Shown here: positions 1 through 9,670 of the stretch, piece by piece
How the letters are laid out: each line of letters opens with the position of its first letter
Numbering within the stretch: the first letter of the stretch is position 1
Assembly: GCF_017815515.1 (NCBI RefSeq)
Contig: NZ_CP072611.1
Coordinates: 1,860,001 to 1,924,000 of the forward strand
Direction: 5' to 3'
Source: Aureimonas populi
Lineage (GTDB): Bacteria > Pseudomonadota > Alphaproteobacteria > Rhizobiales > Rhizobiaceae
Length of the DNA stretch: 64,000 nucleotides
Translations under genes and position numbers: made by a program
Notes under the pieces: model-generated
What the model saw: the letters and a program-made list of their open reading frames with translations, nothing else
Databases searched by the model: none
Told to the model about the DNA's origin: nothing

Positions 1-380
1 CGCGGCCCCACCCGGTTCAGCCCGAACAGCATGACGCCCAGGAAGCCGGCTTCGAGGAAGAAGGCCGAGAGCACTTCGTAGGCCATCATCGGCCCGAGGA
101 TCGGCCCGGTCCGGTCGGAGAAGACCGACCAGTTGGTGCCGAACTGGTAGCTCATCACGATGCCGGAGACGACGCCCATGGCGAAGCTGACGGCGAAGAT
201 CTTCAGCCAGTACTGGAAGACGGCGAGGTAGACCTGCCGCCCGGTCCACATCCACAGCCCGTTCAGCACCGCCAGATAGGAGGCGAGGCCGATGGTGAAG
301 GCGGGGAAGACGATGTGGAAGGAGATCGTGAAGGCGAACTGGATGCGCGCCAGAAGCACGGGATCGAAGCCCTCGAACAT
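1..380 (-). CDS. Cytochrome bd-type ubiquinol oxidase subunit I (5' part only)
   Basis: Only the N-terminal 126 residues are inside the window; the gene runs off the left edge. The protein would be the haem-bearing membrane subunit of a quinol oxidase that reduces oxygen without pumping protons. The visible part has hydrophobic helices and the family signatures FHIVFPAFTIGLA and SYQFGTNWSVFSD, followed by AYEVLSAFFLEAGFLGVMLF. These wordings fit the cyanide-insensitive (CioA) branch better than E. coli CydA. The ATG at 378-380 (minus) follows a GGAGG at the proper distance, which supports this start. An FNR/FixK-type box lies about 30 bp upstream, as expected for a low-oxygen oxidase. Whether it is called cydA or cioA cannot be decided from this fragment. 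Confidence 0.9.
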   Translation of the reverse strand, partial: MFEGFDPVLLARIQFAFTISFHIVFPAFTIGLASYLAVLNGLWMWTGRQVYLAVFQYWLKIFAVSFAMGVVSGIVMSYQFGTNWSVFSDRTGPILGPMMAYEVLSAFFLEAGFLGVMLFGLNRVGP

Positions 381-410
381 GGCCGGCGCCTCCAAATCTG
401 GAATGTCGAA

Positions 411-424
411 TTGATCTAGGTCAA
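411..424 (-). promoter_or_regulatory. FNR/FixK-type box upstream of the bd oxidase gene
   Basis: The 14-bp dyad TTGATCTAGGTCAA differs at one position from the FNR/Anr/FixK consensus TTGAT-N4-ATCAA. It sits about 30 bp before the oxidase start codon on the minus strand. Oxygen-responsive control of terminal oxidases by this protein family is well established; the specific regulator here is inferred. Confidence 0.6.
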
Positions 425-566
425 ATCCGCGTCCTGTCGAAGCGGCCATCCGGTCGCAGGTTCATCGTGTCGCACCGCCCGAAACTGTGGACGGCCGCGT
501 TTGCGGGACTCCATGCGCGGGCCGTTCTGCCGTAGGGTCCGCGTTCCCGACCACCGGAGACTGTCG

Positions 567-2069
567 ATGAAGGTTGCCGTCGATCTCGGAACGACCGCCA
601 CGGGCGAGCCGGCAGAGATGGACCTCGAGGAGCTTCTGTCCACGCGCCTTCTCGTGCAGGGCAATTCCGGCTCGGGAAAATCCCATCTCCTGCGCCGCCT
701 GCTGGAGCAGAGCGCGGAATGGGTGCAGCAGGCCATCATCGACCCGGAGGGCGACTTCGTCTCCTTCTCCGAGCGATTCGGCCATGTGGTGGTGGACGCG
801 GACCGCACGCCGGCCGAGCTGGCGCGCATCGCCGCGCGCATTCGCCAGCACCGGGCCTCCGTCGTGCTCAACCTGGAGGGGCTGGACGCGGAGGTGCAGA
901 TGCAATGCGCCGCCGCCTTCCTCAACGGGCTGTTCGACGCCGACCGGCATGTCTGGTTCCCCATGCTGATCGCGGTGGACGAGGCGCAGATCTTCGCCCC
1001 CGCCATCGCGGGCGAGGTGGGCGACGAGGCGCGGCGAATCTCGCTCGGCGCGATGACCAACCTCATGTGCCGTGGCCGAAAGCGCGGGCTGGCCGGCATC
1101 ATCGCCACGCAGCGCCTGGCGAAGCTGGCCAAGAACGTGGCGGCCGAGGCCTCCAATTTCCTGATGGGCCGCACCTTCCTGGATATCGACATGGCGCGCG
1201 CGGCCGACCTTCTGGGGCTTGAGCGCCGGCAAGCCGAGCGCTTCCGCGACCTGGAGCCCGGCCATTTCGTGGCGCTGGGGCCCGCTCTCTCGCGCCGCCC
1301 GATCCCCATCCGCATCGGCACGGTGGAGACCGCCGGCCGCTCTGGCCGCCCCGTGCTGATGGCGCTGCCCGAGATGGGCCGTGAGGCGATGGAGAGCCTG
1401 ATCTTCACCGCCGGGGCCGACGAGCCCGCCGCGCTGCCCGAGCCGCCGCGCCGCGAGAGCGTGGCCACGCGCGAGCTTCTGGAGCGCGTCTCGGCCCCCG
1501 CCGTGGCCATGCCGGCCGAGCCGCAGGCGCCCCCCAGCGAGGAGGAGCTGGCCGAGCGCGCGGCCGCGATCGACGCCATCTTCGCCGAGCTGATCGCCGA
1601 CCCGGAGGCCGCGTTCCGGCCCGTGCCGGTGCTCTACCAGGACTTCCTCGTCCACTGCCGGCTGAAGCGCGTTCCCGCGGGCGAGACCGACATGGCGGTC
1701 TTCCGGCGCCGGCTGGCGCTGGCGCGCGCGGGCATCGAGGGCGAGGAAAGCGAGGAATGGCGCACCGTCGTGGAGCGCTCCGAGGCGCTGCCGGAGGACA
1801 TGCAGGGCGTCTACCTGATGGTGGCGCGCGCGGCGCGTGACGGGCAGCCCTGCCCGGAGGACGGGGCACTCGCCAAGGCCTATGGCAGCCATTCGCCCTC
1901 TCGCGGGCGCTTTCTGCTGACCTATATGGCCGAACGCGGCTTCATCGCCGTGGAAACGGACTTTCGCGGCAACCGCGTCGTGACCATCGCGGGCAGCGGC
2001 TGGCGCACGCAGGCTTCCGGCGGAAAGTCCTACATTCCGGGCATCACCCCGCGCGCGCAGCGCGCGTGA
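567..2069 (+). CDS. ATP-binding protein with P-loop (HerA/DUF87-like)
   Basis: A 500-residue protein with a Walker A motif GNSGSGKS at about residues 32-39. A probable Walker B (LIAVDEAQIF) lies near residue 138, followed by a GRKRGLAGIIATQR segment typical of HerA/FtsK-type motor ATPases. The C-terminal third is rich in Ala, Glu and Pro and looks like a separate small domain. The start at 567 was chosen because a GGAG sits 8 bp upstream; an in-frame ATG further up lacks one. Proteins of this kind are often annotated only as ATP-binding protein. A role in DNA processing is possible but cannot be shown here. Its stop codon overlaps no gene, and fbp starts 26 bp later. Confidence 0.75.
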   Translation: MKVAVDLGTTATGEPAEMDLEELLSTRLLVQGNSGSGKSHLLRRLLEQSAEWVQQAIIDPEGDFVSFSERFGHVVVDADRTPAELARIAARIRQHRASVVLNLEGLDAEVQMQCAAAFLNGLFDADRHVWFPMLIAVDEAQIFAPAIAGEVGDEARRISLGAMTNLMCRGRKRGLAGIIATQRLAKLAKNVAAEASNFLMGRTFLDIDMARAADLLGLERRQAERFRDLEPGHFVALGPALSRRPIPIRIGTVETAGRSGRPVLMALPEMGREAMESLIFTAGADEPAALPEPPRRESVATRELLERVSAPAVAMPAEPQAPPSEEELAERAAAIDAIFAELIADPEAAFRPVPVLYQDFLVHCRLKRVPAGETDMAVFRRRLALARAGIEGEESEEWRTVVERSEALPEDMQGVYLMVARAARDGQPCPEDGALAKAYGSHSPSRGRFLLTYMAERGFIAVETDFRGNRVVTIAGSGWRTQASGGKSYIPGITPRAQRA

Positions 2070-2095
2070 AAAGCCCGAGCCCAGGAGATCTGCCG

Positions 2096-3124
2096 ATGCA
2101 AAAGACGCTCGACGACAATCTGGCCGCGCTGGCGGGGTCGCCCCTGGCCGATACGGCGGCCTGCGTGGGATCGCTCGCCGCCGCCGCGATCGAATTGCAC
2201 CGGCTGATCCAGAACGGCGGCGCCGAGGGCGGCGCCGAGGCGACCGGCATCGGCAATTCGGGCGGAGATCTGCAAAAGGCGCTGGACGTGGCGGCCGACC
2301 GCCTCTTCGTGGAGGCGGCGCGGCGCTCGCCCGTCTCCTTCTACGGCTCGGAGGAGCAGGACGAGGCCGTGCCCATGGCGCCCGCCGGCACGTTGGCGCT
2401 GGCCATCGACCCGCTGGACGGCTCCTCCAACATCGAGACCAACGTCTCCATCGGCACCATCTTCTCCATTCTTCCCGCCGGGGGCGAACATGCCGGCGCC
2501 GACACGGTGTTTCGCCAGCCGGGCCGCCGGCAGCTCGCGGCCGGCTTCTTCGTCTACGGGCCGCAGCTCCTGCTGGTGCTCAGCTTCGGGCAGGGCACCG
2601 CGACCTATGCCTTCCGGCCCGCCACGGGGCGCTTCGAGGTGCTGATCGAGGCGATGGCGATTCCCGAAACGGCGAAGGAGTTCGCCGTCAACGCGTCCAA
2701 CCAGCGCCATTGGGAAGCCCCGATGCGCCGCTATATCGACGATTGCCTGGCCGGCAAGGACGGCCCGCGCGGGCGCGACTTCAACATGCGCTGGGTGGCC
2801 TCGGCGGTCGCCGATGCCTACCGCATCTTCCTGCGCGGCGGCGTCTATCTCTATCCCGGCGATACGCGCAAGGGCTATTCCAGCGGGCGCATCCGCCTCA
2901 CCTACGAGGCCAACCCCATCGCCTTCCTGGCCGAGAATGCCGGGGGCGCGGCGAGCGACGGCCTCAATCCCATTCTCGACATCGTCCCCGAAGGGCTGCA
3001 TCAGCGCACGCCCGTCGTGTTCGGCTCGCGCGATGAGGTTCTGGAAGTCGCGCGATATGCCGCCGACCCGGACAATCTCGGCGAGCGTTTCTCCGCCTTC
3101 GAACGGCCTCTCGCCCCGCTTTAA
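2096..3124 (+). CDS. fbp: Class I fructose-1,6-bisphosphatase
   Basis: Hydrolyses fructose 1,6-bisphosphate to fructose 6-phosphate in gluconeogenesis or in pentose regeneration; cytosolic, magnesium dependent. The 342-residue product has the metal-binding and active-site motif DPLDGSSNIETNVSIGTIF near residue 110. Further on it has YPGDTRKGYSSGRIRLTYE and AFLAENAGG, all class I hallmarks. The ATG at 2096 follows an AGGAG; the frame is open further upstream, into the previous gene. It is followed by tkt and rpe on the same strand, a set also found in cbb operons. No RuBisCO or phosphoribulokinase gene is in the window, so gluconeogenic use is the safer reading. Confidence 0.95.
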   Translation: MQKTLDDNLAALAGSPLADTAACVGSLAAAAIELHRLIQNGGAEGGAEATGIGNSGGDLQKALDVAADRLFVEAARRSPVSFYGSEEQDEAVPMAPAGTLALAIDPLDGSSNIETNVSIGTIFSILPAGGEHAGADTVFRQPGRRQLAAGFFVYGPQLLLVLSFGQGTATYAFRPATGRFEVLIEAMAIPETAKEFAVNASNQRHWEAPMRRYIDDCLAGKDGPRGRDFNMRWVASAVADAYRIFLRGGVYLYPGDTRKGYSSGRIRLTYEANPIAFLAENAGGAASDGLNPILDIVPEGLHQRTPVVFGSRDEVLEVARYAADPDNLGERFSAFERPLAPL

Positions 3125-3196
3125 GGCGCGGCCGGCGTTTCGGTTCGAGGCACGATGGGCTAGAAGCGGCCCGATTTCATTTTTCCGGAGGACACC

Positions 3197-5206
3197 ATGG
3201 TCAGCGAGACCGTCGCCAACCCGCATGAGGAAAGCGTGGACCGCCACGCCCGCGACATGGCCAACGCCATCCGCGCCCTCTCGATCGACGCGGTGCAGAA
3301 GGCCAATTCCGGCCATCCCGGAATGCCCATGGGCATGGCGGATGTCGCCACGGTCCTCTTCCGCGACTTCGTCAAGATCGACCCGAAGAACCCGTCCTGG
3401 CCGGACCGCGACCGCTTCGTGCTGTCGAACGGCCACGGCTCCATGCTGCTTTACGCGATCCACCATCTCCTCGGCTACGAGGACATGACGATCGAGGAGC
3501 TGAAGAACTTCCGCCAGATCGGCTCCAGGACCGCCGGCCACCCCGAATACGGCCATGCGCTGGGCATCGAGACCACCACCGGCCCGCTGGGGCAGGGCCT
3601 GGCCAACGCCGTCGGCTTCGCTTTGGCCGAGCGCATGATGAACGCCCGCTTCGGCGACGATCTCGTCGATCACAAGACCTATGCGATCGTCGGCGACGGC
3701 TGCCTGATGGAAGGCATCAGCCACGAGGCCATCGACCTGGCCGGGCACCTGAAGCTGAACAAGCTCATCGTCCTCTTCGACGACAACGGCATCTCCATCG
3801 ACGGCAAGACCTCGCTCGCCACCTCCATGGACCAGGTCGCCCGCTTCAAGGCGGCCGGCTGGAACGCCGAGCATGTCGACGGCCACAAGCCGGATGAGGT
3901 GAAGGCGGCGCTGGAACGCGCGCAGACCTCCGACAAGCCGACGCTCATCGCCTGCAAGACGATCATCGGCTACGGCTCGCCCAAGCTCGCGGGGTCCGAG
4001 AAGAGCCACGGCGCGCCGCTCGGCGACGAGGAGATCAAGGCGGTTCGCCAGAAGCTCGTCTGGGAATCGGAGGCCTTCGAGCTGCCCGATTCCGTGGTGA
4101 AGGCCTGGCGCGAGATCGGCCAGAAGGGCGCGGCGTCGCGCGGCGAATGGGAGAAGCGCCACGACGCGGCGGCCAGGGCCGCCGAGTTCGACGCCTTCGT
4201 CTCCGGCGCGCTTCCGGGCGGTTTCGAGAAGGCGATGGCCGACTACCGGGCCAAGCTGGTGGCGGAAAAGCCCAAGCTGGCCACGCGCAAATCCTCCGAG
4301 GCGACGCTCGGCCTCGTCAACGAGCTGACGGAGCTGACCCTCGGCGGCTCGGCGGACCTGACCCATTCGGTCTTCACGCAGACGAAGAACCAGTCGCCCG
4401 TCTCGGCCGAGAACTATGCGGGCCGCTACATCCATTACGGCATCCGCGAACACGCGATGGCGGCGGTGATGAACGGCCTTGCCCTGCATGGCGGCTTCAT
4501 CCCCTATGGTGGCACCTTCCTGACCTTCGCGGACTATATGCGCGGGGGAATGCGCCTTTCGGCCTTGATGGGCATCCGCGTCATCTATGTGCTGACGCAT
4601 GATTCCATCGGGCTGGGCGAGGACGGGCCGACGCACCAGCCCATCGAGCATCTGGCGATGCTGCGCGCCACGCCGAACCTGCTCGTCTTCCGCCCCGCCG
4701 ACGCGGTGGAGACGGCGGAAGCCTGGGAGATCGCGCTGACCGAGACCGGTCGGCCCTCGGTCCTGTCGCTGTCGCGCCAGAACCTGCCGACCGTTCGCGA
4801 CGATGCGTCGCAGAACCTCACGCGCAAGGGCGCCTATGTCCTGAAGGATACGGACGGCGCCCGCGACGTGACGATCATGGCGACGGGCTCCGAGATCGAG
4901 ATCGCGCTGGCAGCGGCCGATACGCTGGCCGGCGAGGGGATCAAGGCCGCGGTCGTCTCCTTCCCGTGCTGGGAGCTGTTCCAGGAGCAGGACGCGGCCT
5001 ATCGGGCCGAGGTTCTCGGCACGGCGCCGCGCGTGGCCATCGAGGCGGCGTCGGGTTTCGGCTGGGAGCGCTGGCTCGGCGACAAGGGCCGCTTCATCGG
5101 CATGAACGGCTTCGGCGCTTCGGGCCCCGCGCCCAAGCTCTACGAGCAGTTCGGCATCACGGCCGGGGCCGCCGCCAAGGCGGCGCGGGAGCTTCTGGGC
5201 CGCTGA
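3197..5206 (+). CDS. tkt: Transketolase
   Basis: Thiamine-diphosphate enzyme that moves two-carbon units between sugar phosphates in the non-oxidative pentose phosphate pathway. The 669-residue length is normal for the family. The N-terminal domain has [16 protein letters not shown] and [12 protein letters not shown]. The ThDP-binding region has GDGCLMEG, and the pyrimidine domain has [15 protein letters not shown] and [15 protein letters not shown]. The ATG at 3197 is preceded by GGAGG. It lies 72 bp after fbp and 64 bp before rpe, which suggests a functional group, although a strong hairpin separates it from rpe. Confidence 0.97.
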   Translation: MVSETVANPHEESVDRHARDMANAIRALSIDAVQKANSGHPGMPMGMADVATVLFRDFVKIDPKNPSWPDRDRFVLSNGHGSMLLYAIHHLLGYEDMTIEELKNFRQIGSRTAGHPEYGHALGIETTTGPLGQGLANAVGFALAERMMNARFGDDLVDHKTYAIVGDGCLMEGISHEAIDLAGHLKLNKLIVLFDDNGISIDGKTSLATSMDQVARFKAAGWNAEHVDGHKPDEVKAALERAQTSDKPTLIACKTIIGYGSPKLAGSEKSHGAPLGDEEIKAVRQKLVWESEAFELPDSVVKAWREIGQKGAASRGEWEKRHDAAARAAEFDAFVSGALPGGFEKAMADYRAKLVAEKPKLATRKSSEATLGLVNELTELTLGGSADLTHSVFTQTKNQSPVSAENYAGRYIHYGIREHAMAAVMNGLALHGGFIPYGGTFLTFADYMRGGMRLSALMGIRVIYVLTHDSIGLGEDGPTHQPIEHLAMLRATPNLLVFRPADAVETAEAWEIALTETGRPSVLSLSRQNLPTVRDDASQNLTRKGAYVLKDTDGARDVTIMATGSEIEIALAAADTLAGEGIKAAVVSFPCWELFQEQDAAYRAEVLGTAPRVAIEAASGFGWERWLGDKGRFIGMNGFGASGPAPKLYEQFGITAGAAAKAARELLGR

Positions 5207-5225
5207 GCCCTGTTGCACGACAACA

Positions 5226-5250
5226 CGCCGCGCGGGCTTCCCGCGCGGCG
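5226..5250 (+). terminator. GC-rich hairpin between tkt and rpe
   Basis: An 11-bp perfect stem (CGCCGCGCGGG pairing with CCCGCGCGGCG) with a 3-nt loop lies just after the tkt stop codon. No T-run follows, so it may be an mRNA-stabilising or attenuating hairpin rather than a true intrinsic terminator. Confidence 0.45.
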
Positions 5251-5270
5251 TTGCCTTCACGGAGACCGTC

Positions 5271-5930
5271 ATGAGCGCCATCATCGCCCCCTCGATCCTC
5301 TCGGCCGATTTCGCGCGGCTGGGCGAGGAGGTCGCGGCCGTGGACGCGGCCGGCGCGGACTGGATCCATCTCGACGTGATGGACGGCCACTTCGTGCCCA
5401 ACATCACCTTCGGCCCGCCTGTCATCAAGGCGATCCGCGCCGCATCGCAAAAGCTTTTCGACTGTCACTTGATGATCGAGCCGGCGGACCCTTACCTCAA
5501 GGCCTTCGCCGAGGCCGGTGCCGACCTCATCACCGTCCACGCCGAGGCCACGCGCCATCTCGACCGCTCGTTGCAGGCGATCCGCGATCTGGGCGTGAAG
5601 GCCGGCGTGGCGCTGAACCCGCACACGCCCGAGACGGTCGTCGAATATGTGCTGGACCGCGTGGACCTCGTGCTCCTGATGACGGTCAATCCCGGCTTCG
5701 GCGGCCAGGCCTTCATCCCCGCCGTGGTGGAAAAGGTGCGGCGGGTGAAGGCGATGATCGGCACGCGGCCCATCCGCATCGAGATCGACGGGGGCGTCAC
5801 GCCCGAAACCGCCCCTCTCGTGGTGGAGGCGGGGGCGGACGTGCTCGTTGCTGGCTCGGCCGTCTTCAAGGGCGGTACGCCGCAGGCTTATGCGGCCAAT
5901 ATCGAGGCGATCCGGGCCTCCCTGCGCTGA
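5271..5930 (+). CDS. rpe: Ribulose-phosphate 3-epimerase
   Basis: Interconverts ribulose 5-phosphate and xylulose 5-phosphate, feeding transketolase. The 219-residue TIM-barrel protein carries [15 protein letters not shown] at the N terminus, [19 protein letters not shown] with the catalytic Asp, [13 protein letters not shown], and [10 protein letters not shown] with the second catalytic Asp. The length and motifs are those of a complete RPE. It lies 64 bp after tkt on the same strand. Confidence 0.96.
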   Translation: MSAIIAPSILSADFARLGEEVAAVDAAGADWIHLDVMDGHFVPNITFGPPVIKAIRAASQKLFDCHLMIEPADPYLKAFAEAGADLITVHAEATRHLDRSLQAIRDLGVKAGVALNPHTPETVVEYVLDRVDLVLLMTVNPGFGGQAFIPAVVEKVRRVKAMIGTRPIRIEIDGGVTPETAPLVVEAGADVLVAGSAVFKGGTPQAYAANIEAIRASLR

Positions 5931-6080
5931 CGCGGGCCCGGACCGTCCATCGGCCACGTTTTTGGATGATGACGGGCCATCGCGGACGCTATATGGCTCT
6001 GCCGGGCCGGGCGTCGTCTCTTGCGAGCGCGCCCGAAGGCTTGTTGTGAGGAGGCGCGAGCCTCCCCGAAGGAGAGTTTG

Positions 6081-7124
6081 ATGGAGCAGACCGCTCTCGA
6101 AGGAGTTGCGTACGACGTCGTGCCGACATGGGTCTGGCTGTCGACGATCGGCGGCATCGCCGCCATCTTCGTCTTCGACTTCATGACGCATGTGCGACAC
6201 GCCCACACGCCGACCTTCAAGGAGTCCGCCTTCTGGTCGGTCTTCTACATCACGCTGGCGCTCCTCTTCGGCGTGGGCGTCTGGTATTTCTGGGACCGCA
6301 CGCACGGCATTGAGTATTTTGCCGGTTTCATCACGGAGAAGAGCCTGTCGGTCGACAATCTCTTCGTCTTCGTCATCATCATGAAGAGCTTCCAGGTGCC
6401 GGCGGCCTACCAGCAGAAGGCGCTGCTGATCGGCATCATCATCGCGCTCATCATGCGCGGCATCTTCATCGCGCTGGGCGCGGCGGCCATCGAGCGCTTC
6501 TCCTGGGTGTTCTACATTTTCGGCCTCTTCCTGCTCTACACCGCCTGGAAGCTGGTGGTCGAAAGCATGAACCACACCAAGTCGACGGACGAGGAGTACG
6601 AGCCGAACGCGCTGGTGAAATACTTCCAGAAGCACCTGCCCACGACCGAGGATTATCGCGGCACGGCGCTGACGGTGGTGGAGAACGGCAAGCGCTACTT
6701 CACGCCCATGTTCATCGTCATCCTCGCGCTCGGCATGACGGACCTTCTCTTCGCCCTGGATTCCATTCCCGCGATCTACGGTTTGACGGACGCGCCCTAC
6801 ATCGTCTTCACCGCCAATGCCTTTGCCCTGCTTGGCCTTCTTCAGCTCTACTTCCTCATCGGTGGGCTCCTGGACCGGCTGGTCTATCTGGGCATCGGCC
6901 TGTCGCTGATCCTGGCCTTCATCGGCGTCAAGCTCATCATCCATGCGGTGGAAGCGAACACGCTGCCCTTCCTGAATGACGGCCAGCCGATCGAGGTGCC
7001 CCCGTATCTCCACATCGAGACCGAGTTCTCGCTGGCGGTGATCATCGGCATCCTGGTCATCACCACGGTGCTCAGCCTTCTCAAGAGCCGCTCGGACGCG
7101 CGCAAGGAGCGCCCCGGCGAGTAA
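6081..7124 (+). CDS. TerC family integral membrane protein
   Basis: A 347-residue multi-pass membrane protein of the TerC family, whose members are linked to tellurite resistance and to manganese or other metal export during protein secretion. Several hydrophobic helices are visible. The family signatures EKSLSVDNLFVFVIIMKSF and DLLFALDSIPAIYGLT both carry the conserved membrane Asp residues. The ATG at 6081 is preceded by GAAGGAG, so it is preferred over an upstream in-frame ATG at 6021. It stands alone and is closed by a strong terminator. The substrate is not evident. Confidence 0.9.
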   Translation: MEQTALEGVAYDVVPTWVWLSTIGGIAAIFVFDFMTHVRHAHTPTFKESAFWSVFYITLALLFGVGVWYFWDRTHGIEYFAGFITEKSLSVDNLFVFVIIMKSFQVPAAYQQKALLIGIIIALIMRGIFIALGAAAIERFSWVFYIFGLFLLYTAWKLVVESMNHTKSTDEEYEPNALVKYFQKHLPTTEDYRGTALTVVENGKRYFTPMFIVILALGMTDLLFALDSIPAIYGLTDAPYIVFTANAFALLGLLQLYFLIGGLLDRLVYLGIGLSLILAFIGVKLIIHAVEANTLPFLNDGQPIEVPPYLHIETEFSLAVIIGILVITTVLSLLKSRSDARKERPGE

Positions 7125-7143
7125 GGCTCCCCTTTCGACGACG

Positions 7144-7175
7144 AAAAGGCCGGGCGGTTCATCGCCCGGCCTTTT
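7144..7175 (+). terminator. Intrinsic terminator after the TerC gene
   Basis: A 13-bp stem (AAAAGGCCGGGCG pairing with CGCCCGGCCTTTT) with a 6-nt loop, followed by a T-rich end. It lies 20 bp after the TerC stop codon. Confidence 0.9.
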
Positions 7176-7209
7176 TCATGCCGCAACGCGCAAAGCGCAT
7201 GGTTAGGCA

Positions 7210-7234
7210 GGAACAAAGCGGCGGCCCGGCGCTT
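7210..7234 (+). promoter_or_regulatory. Possible EcfG/RpoE2-type promoter before glgX
   Basis: GGAAC at 7210-7214 is followed 18 nt later by TT. This matches the minimal general-stress promoter pattern GGAAC-N18/19-TT. The -10 part is a T-run, not the usual GTT, so this is the weakest of the four such matches in the window. Confidence 0.35.
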
Positions 7235-7272
7235 TTTAGAACCGTCCTCCCTCTTTTCGCGAGCGAACGCAC

Positions 7273-9546
7273 GTGAACGTCCAGAGCCCCGTCTCGACCC
7301 ATGAACATCCCGCCCGGCCCGCCTTGCGCAAGTCGCGCGTCGAGGGCGGCCAGCCATTCCCGCTCGGCGCCACGTGGGATGGGCTCGGCGTCAACTTCGC
7401 CATCTTTTCGGCCAACGCCACCAAGGTCGAGCTTTGCGTGTTCGACAACGAGGGCAAGAGCGAGATCGAGCGGATCGAGCTGCCCGAATACACCAACGAG
7501 ATCTTCCACGGCTATCTGCCGGCCGCGCGCCCGGGCCTCGTCTACGGCTACCGCGTGCATGGGCCCTACGAGCCCGATGCCGGCCATCGCTTCAACGCCA
7601 ACAAGCTCCTGATCGACCCCTATGCCAAGCAGCACACCGGCGCGCTGGTGTGGGACCATTCGCTCTTCGGCTACACGATCGGCCACGCGGATGGAGACCT
7701 CTCCTTCGACGAGCGGGACTCGGCCGCCTTCGTGCCGAAGGCGCGTGTCGTCGATCCCGCCTTCACTTGGGGCGACGAGCGGCGGCCGAACGTGGCGTGG
7801 GAGCGCACGATCTTCTACGAGACCCACGTCAAGGGCTTCACCCAGCGCCATCCGAGCGTGACGGACGAGGATCGCGGCACCTTCGCGGGGCTGATGAACC
7901 GCGATGTAGTGAAATACATCAAGAGCCTGGGCGTCACCTCGGTCGAGTTCATGCCGATCCACGCCTTCGTGGACGACAGCTACCTCGTCGAGAAGGGCCT
8001 CAGGAACTACTGGGGCTACAACTCCATCGGCTTCTTCGCGCCCGATCCGCGCTATCTCGCCAGCCCCTTCGTCAACGAGTTCAAGGAGCTGGTGGCCCGC
8101 TTCCACCATTACGGGCTCGAGGTCATCCTCGATGTCGTCTACAACCATACGGCAGAGGGCAACGAGAACGGGCCGACGATCTCCTTCAAGGGCATCGACA
8201 ACGCGGCCTATTACCGCCTGCTGCCCGACAATCCGCGCTATTACATCAACGACACCGGCACCGGGAACACGGTCAACACCAGCCACCCGCGCGTCATGCA
8301 GCTGGTGACGGATTCGCTGCGCTACTGGGCGGGCGAGATGCGGGTGGACGGCTTCCGCTTCGATCTCGCCACCATCCTGGCGCGCGAGCCGCATGGCTTT
8401 TCGGAGGAATCCTCCTTCCTCCATGCCTGCATGCAGGACCCGCTGCTCTCCCAGGTCAAGCTCATCGCCGAGCCGTGGGACTGCGGGCCCGGTGGCTATC
8501 AGGTCGGCCGCTTCCCGCCGGGCTGGGCCGAGTGGAACGACGGTTATCGCGACACCGTGCGCTCCTTCTGGCGGGGCGACGAGGGCAAGGTGCCGGCGGT
8601 GGCCGGAAAGATCTCCGCCTCCGCCGATCTCTTCGACAAGCGGGGCCGAAAGCCATGGTCCTCGGTGAACTTCATCACCGCCCATGACGGTTTCACCCTG
8701 CACGACCTCGTCTGCTACAACGACAAGCACAACGAGGCGAACGGCGAGGACAATCGCGACGGCCACTCGCACAACCTCTCCAACAATTACGGGATGGAGG
8801 GGCCGAGCGAGGATCCGGATCTGAACGAGATCCGCTTCCGCCAGCTCCGTAATTTCTTCGCCACGCTGCTTTTCTCGCGCGGCACGCCGATGATCCTGGC
8901 GGGAGACGAGTTCGCCCGCACCCAGGGCGGCAACAACAACGCCTATGCGCAGGACAACGAGATCGGCTGGATCGACTGGAACGTCACGGCCGAGGGGCGC
9001 GATCTCGCCAACTTCGTGCAGAAGCTCATCATGCTGCGGCAGGCGCTGCCCATGCTGCGGCGCGGGCGGTTCCTGCACGGAACCTATGACGAGGAGCTGG
9101 GTGTCAAGGATGTCGCCTGGATCACGCCGGCGGGCGTGGAGTTCTCGGACGACAACTGGGCCGATCCCGCGGCCCGCTGCTTCGGCATGCTCCTCGACGG
9201 CCGCGCCCCGTCCGAGGGCATCAGGCGCAAGGGCACGGATGCCACGATGCTGATCGTGCTCAACGCGCACCACGACGTCGTCAATTTCACGCTTCCCGAG
9301 GCGCCGGGCGGAAGCTGCTGGCGCTGCGTCATCGATACCAACCTGCCGGACAGGGAGGAGTTGGAGCCCTTCCAGTTCCACAGCCAGTACATGACGACCG
9401 GCCGCTCCTTCCTCCTTTTCCTGCTGGAGCCGGTAGACGGCGACGAGACGACCGAAGCCGCCCGGCGCGCCTTCGCGCATGTGAGCGAGACCTTCATGCA
9501 GGCCGCCATCGACCGGGTGCGCTTCGTGAAGCCCGAGGCGCAGTAG
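7273..9546 (+). CDS. glgX: Glycogen debranching enzyme GlgX
   Basis: Hydrolyses alpha-1,6 branch points of glycogen limit dextrins. The 757-residue product has an N-terminal CBM48-type domain (PLGATWDGLGVNFAIFSANA) and then a GH13 catalytic barrel. The barrel motifs VILDVVYNHTAEGNENGP, DGFRFDLATIL (nucleophile Asp), KLIAEPWDCGPGGYQVG (acid Glu) and NFITAHDGFTLHDLV are all present. The start is a GTG at 7273; no good ATG is available upstream. It is not next to other glg genes, stands between two strong terminators and may have a stress promoter. Confidence 0.95.
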   Translation: MNVQSPVSTHEHPARPALRKSRVEGGQPFPLGATWDGLGVNFAIFSANATKVELCVFDNEGKSEIERIELPEYTNEIFHGYLPAARPGLVYGYRVHGPYEPDAGHRFNANKLLIDPYAKQHTGALVWDHSLFGYTIGHADGDLSFDERDSAAFVPKARVVDPAFTWGDERRPNVAWERTIFYETHVKGFTQRHPSVTDEDRGTFAGLMNRDVVKYIKSLGVTSVEFMPIHAFVDDSYLVEKGLRNYWGYNSIGFFAPDPRYLASPFVNEFKELVARFHHYGLEVILDVVYNHTAEGNENGPTISFKGIDNAAYYRLLPDNPRYYINDTGTGNTVNTSHPRVMQLVTDSLRYWAGEMRVDGFRFDLATILAREPHGFSEESSFLHACMQDPLLSQVKLIAEPWDCGPGGYQVGRFPPGWAEWNDGYRDTVRSFWRGDEGKVPAVAGKISASADLFDKRGRKPWSSVNFITAHDGFTLHDLVCYNDKHNEANGEDNRDGHSHNLSNNYGMEGPSEDPDLNEIRFRQLRNFFATLLFSRGTPMILAGDEFARTQGGNNNAYAQDNEIGWIDWNVTAEGRDLANFVQKLIMLRQALPMLRRGRFLHGTYDEELGVKDVAWITPAGVEFSDDNWADPAARCFGMLLDGRAPSEGIRRKGTDATMLIVLNAHHDVVNFTLPEAPGGSCWRCVIDTNLPDREELEPFQFHSQYMTTGRSFLLFLLEPVDGDETTEAARRAFAHVSETFMQAAIDRVRFVKPEAQ

Positions 9547-9552
9547 TAGACG

Positions 9553-9590
9553 GACGACGCAGCCATGCAGGAGTGCATGGCTGCGTCGTC
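9553..9590 (+). terminator. Intrinsic terminator after glgX
   Basis: A perfect 17-bp stem (9553-9569 with 9574-9590) closes on a 4-nt GGAG loop and is followed by TTTT. It lies 6 bp after the glgX stop. Confidence 0.93.
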
Positions 9591-9670
9591 TTTTCATCTC
9601 TACTGATTCGCGCGGTGAGCGCGCATATTCCTGTCAAGAGATTAGAGAGAACGACAGGAAGGCCACGACA

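Noticed and set aside
2030..5428. Very long open frame on the minus strand opposite fbp and tkt
   Set aside because: GC-rich third positions keep the antisense frame open. The plus strand codes clear enzymes, and the antisense product is Arg/Gly/His-rich with no recognisable domain.
2096..5930. fbp-tkt-rpe as part of a Calvin-cycle (cbb) operon
   Set aside because: No RuBisCO, phosphoribulokinase, cbbR or other cbb gene is in the window, and a hairpin separates tkt from rpe. General sugar-phosphate metabolism explains the set.
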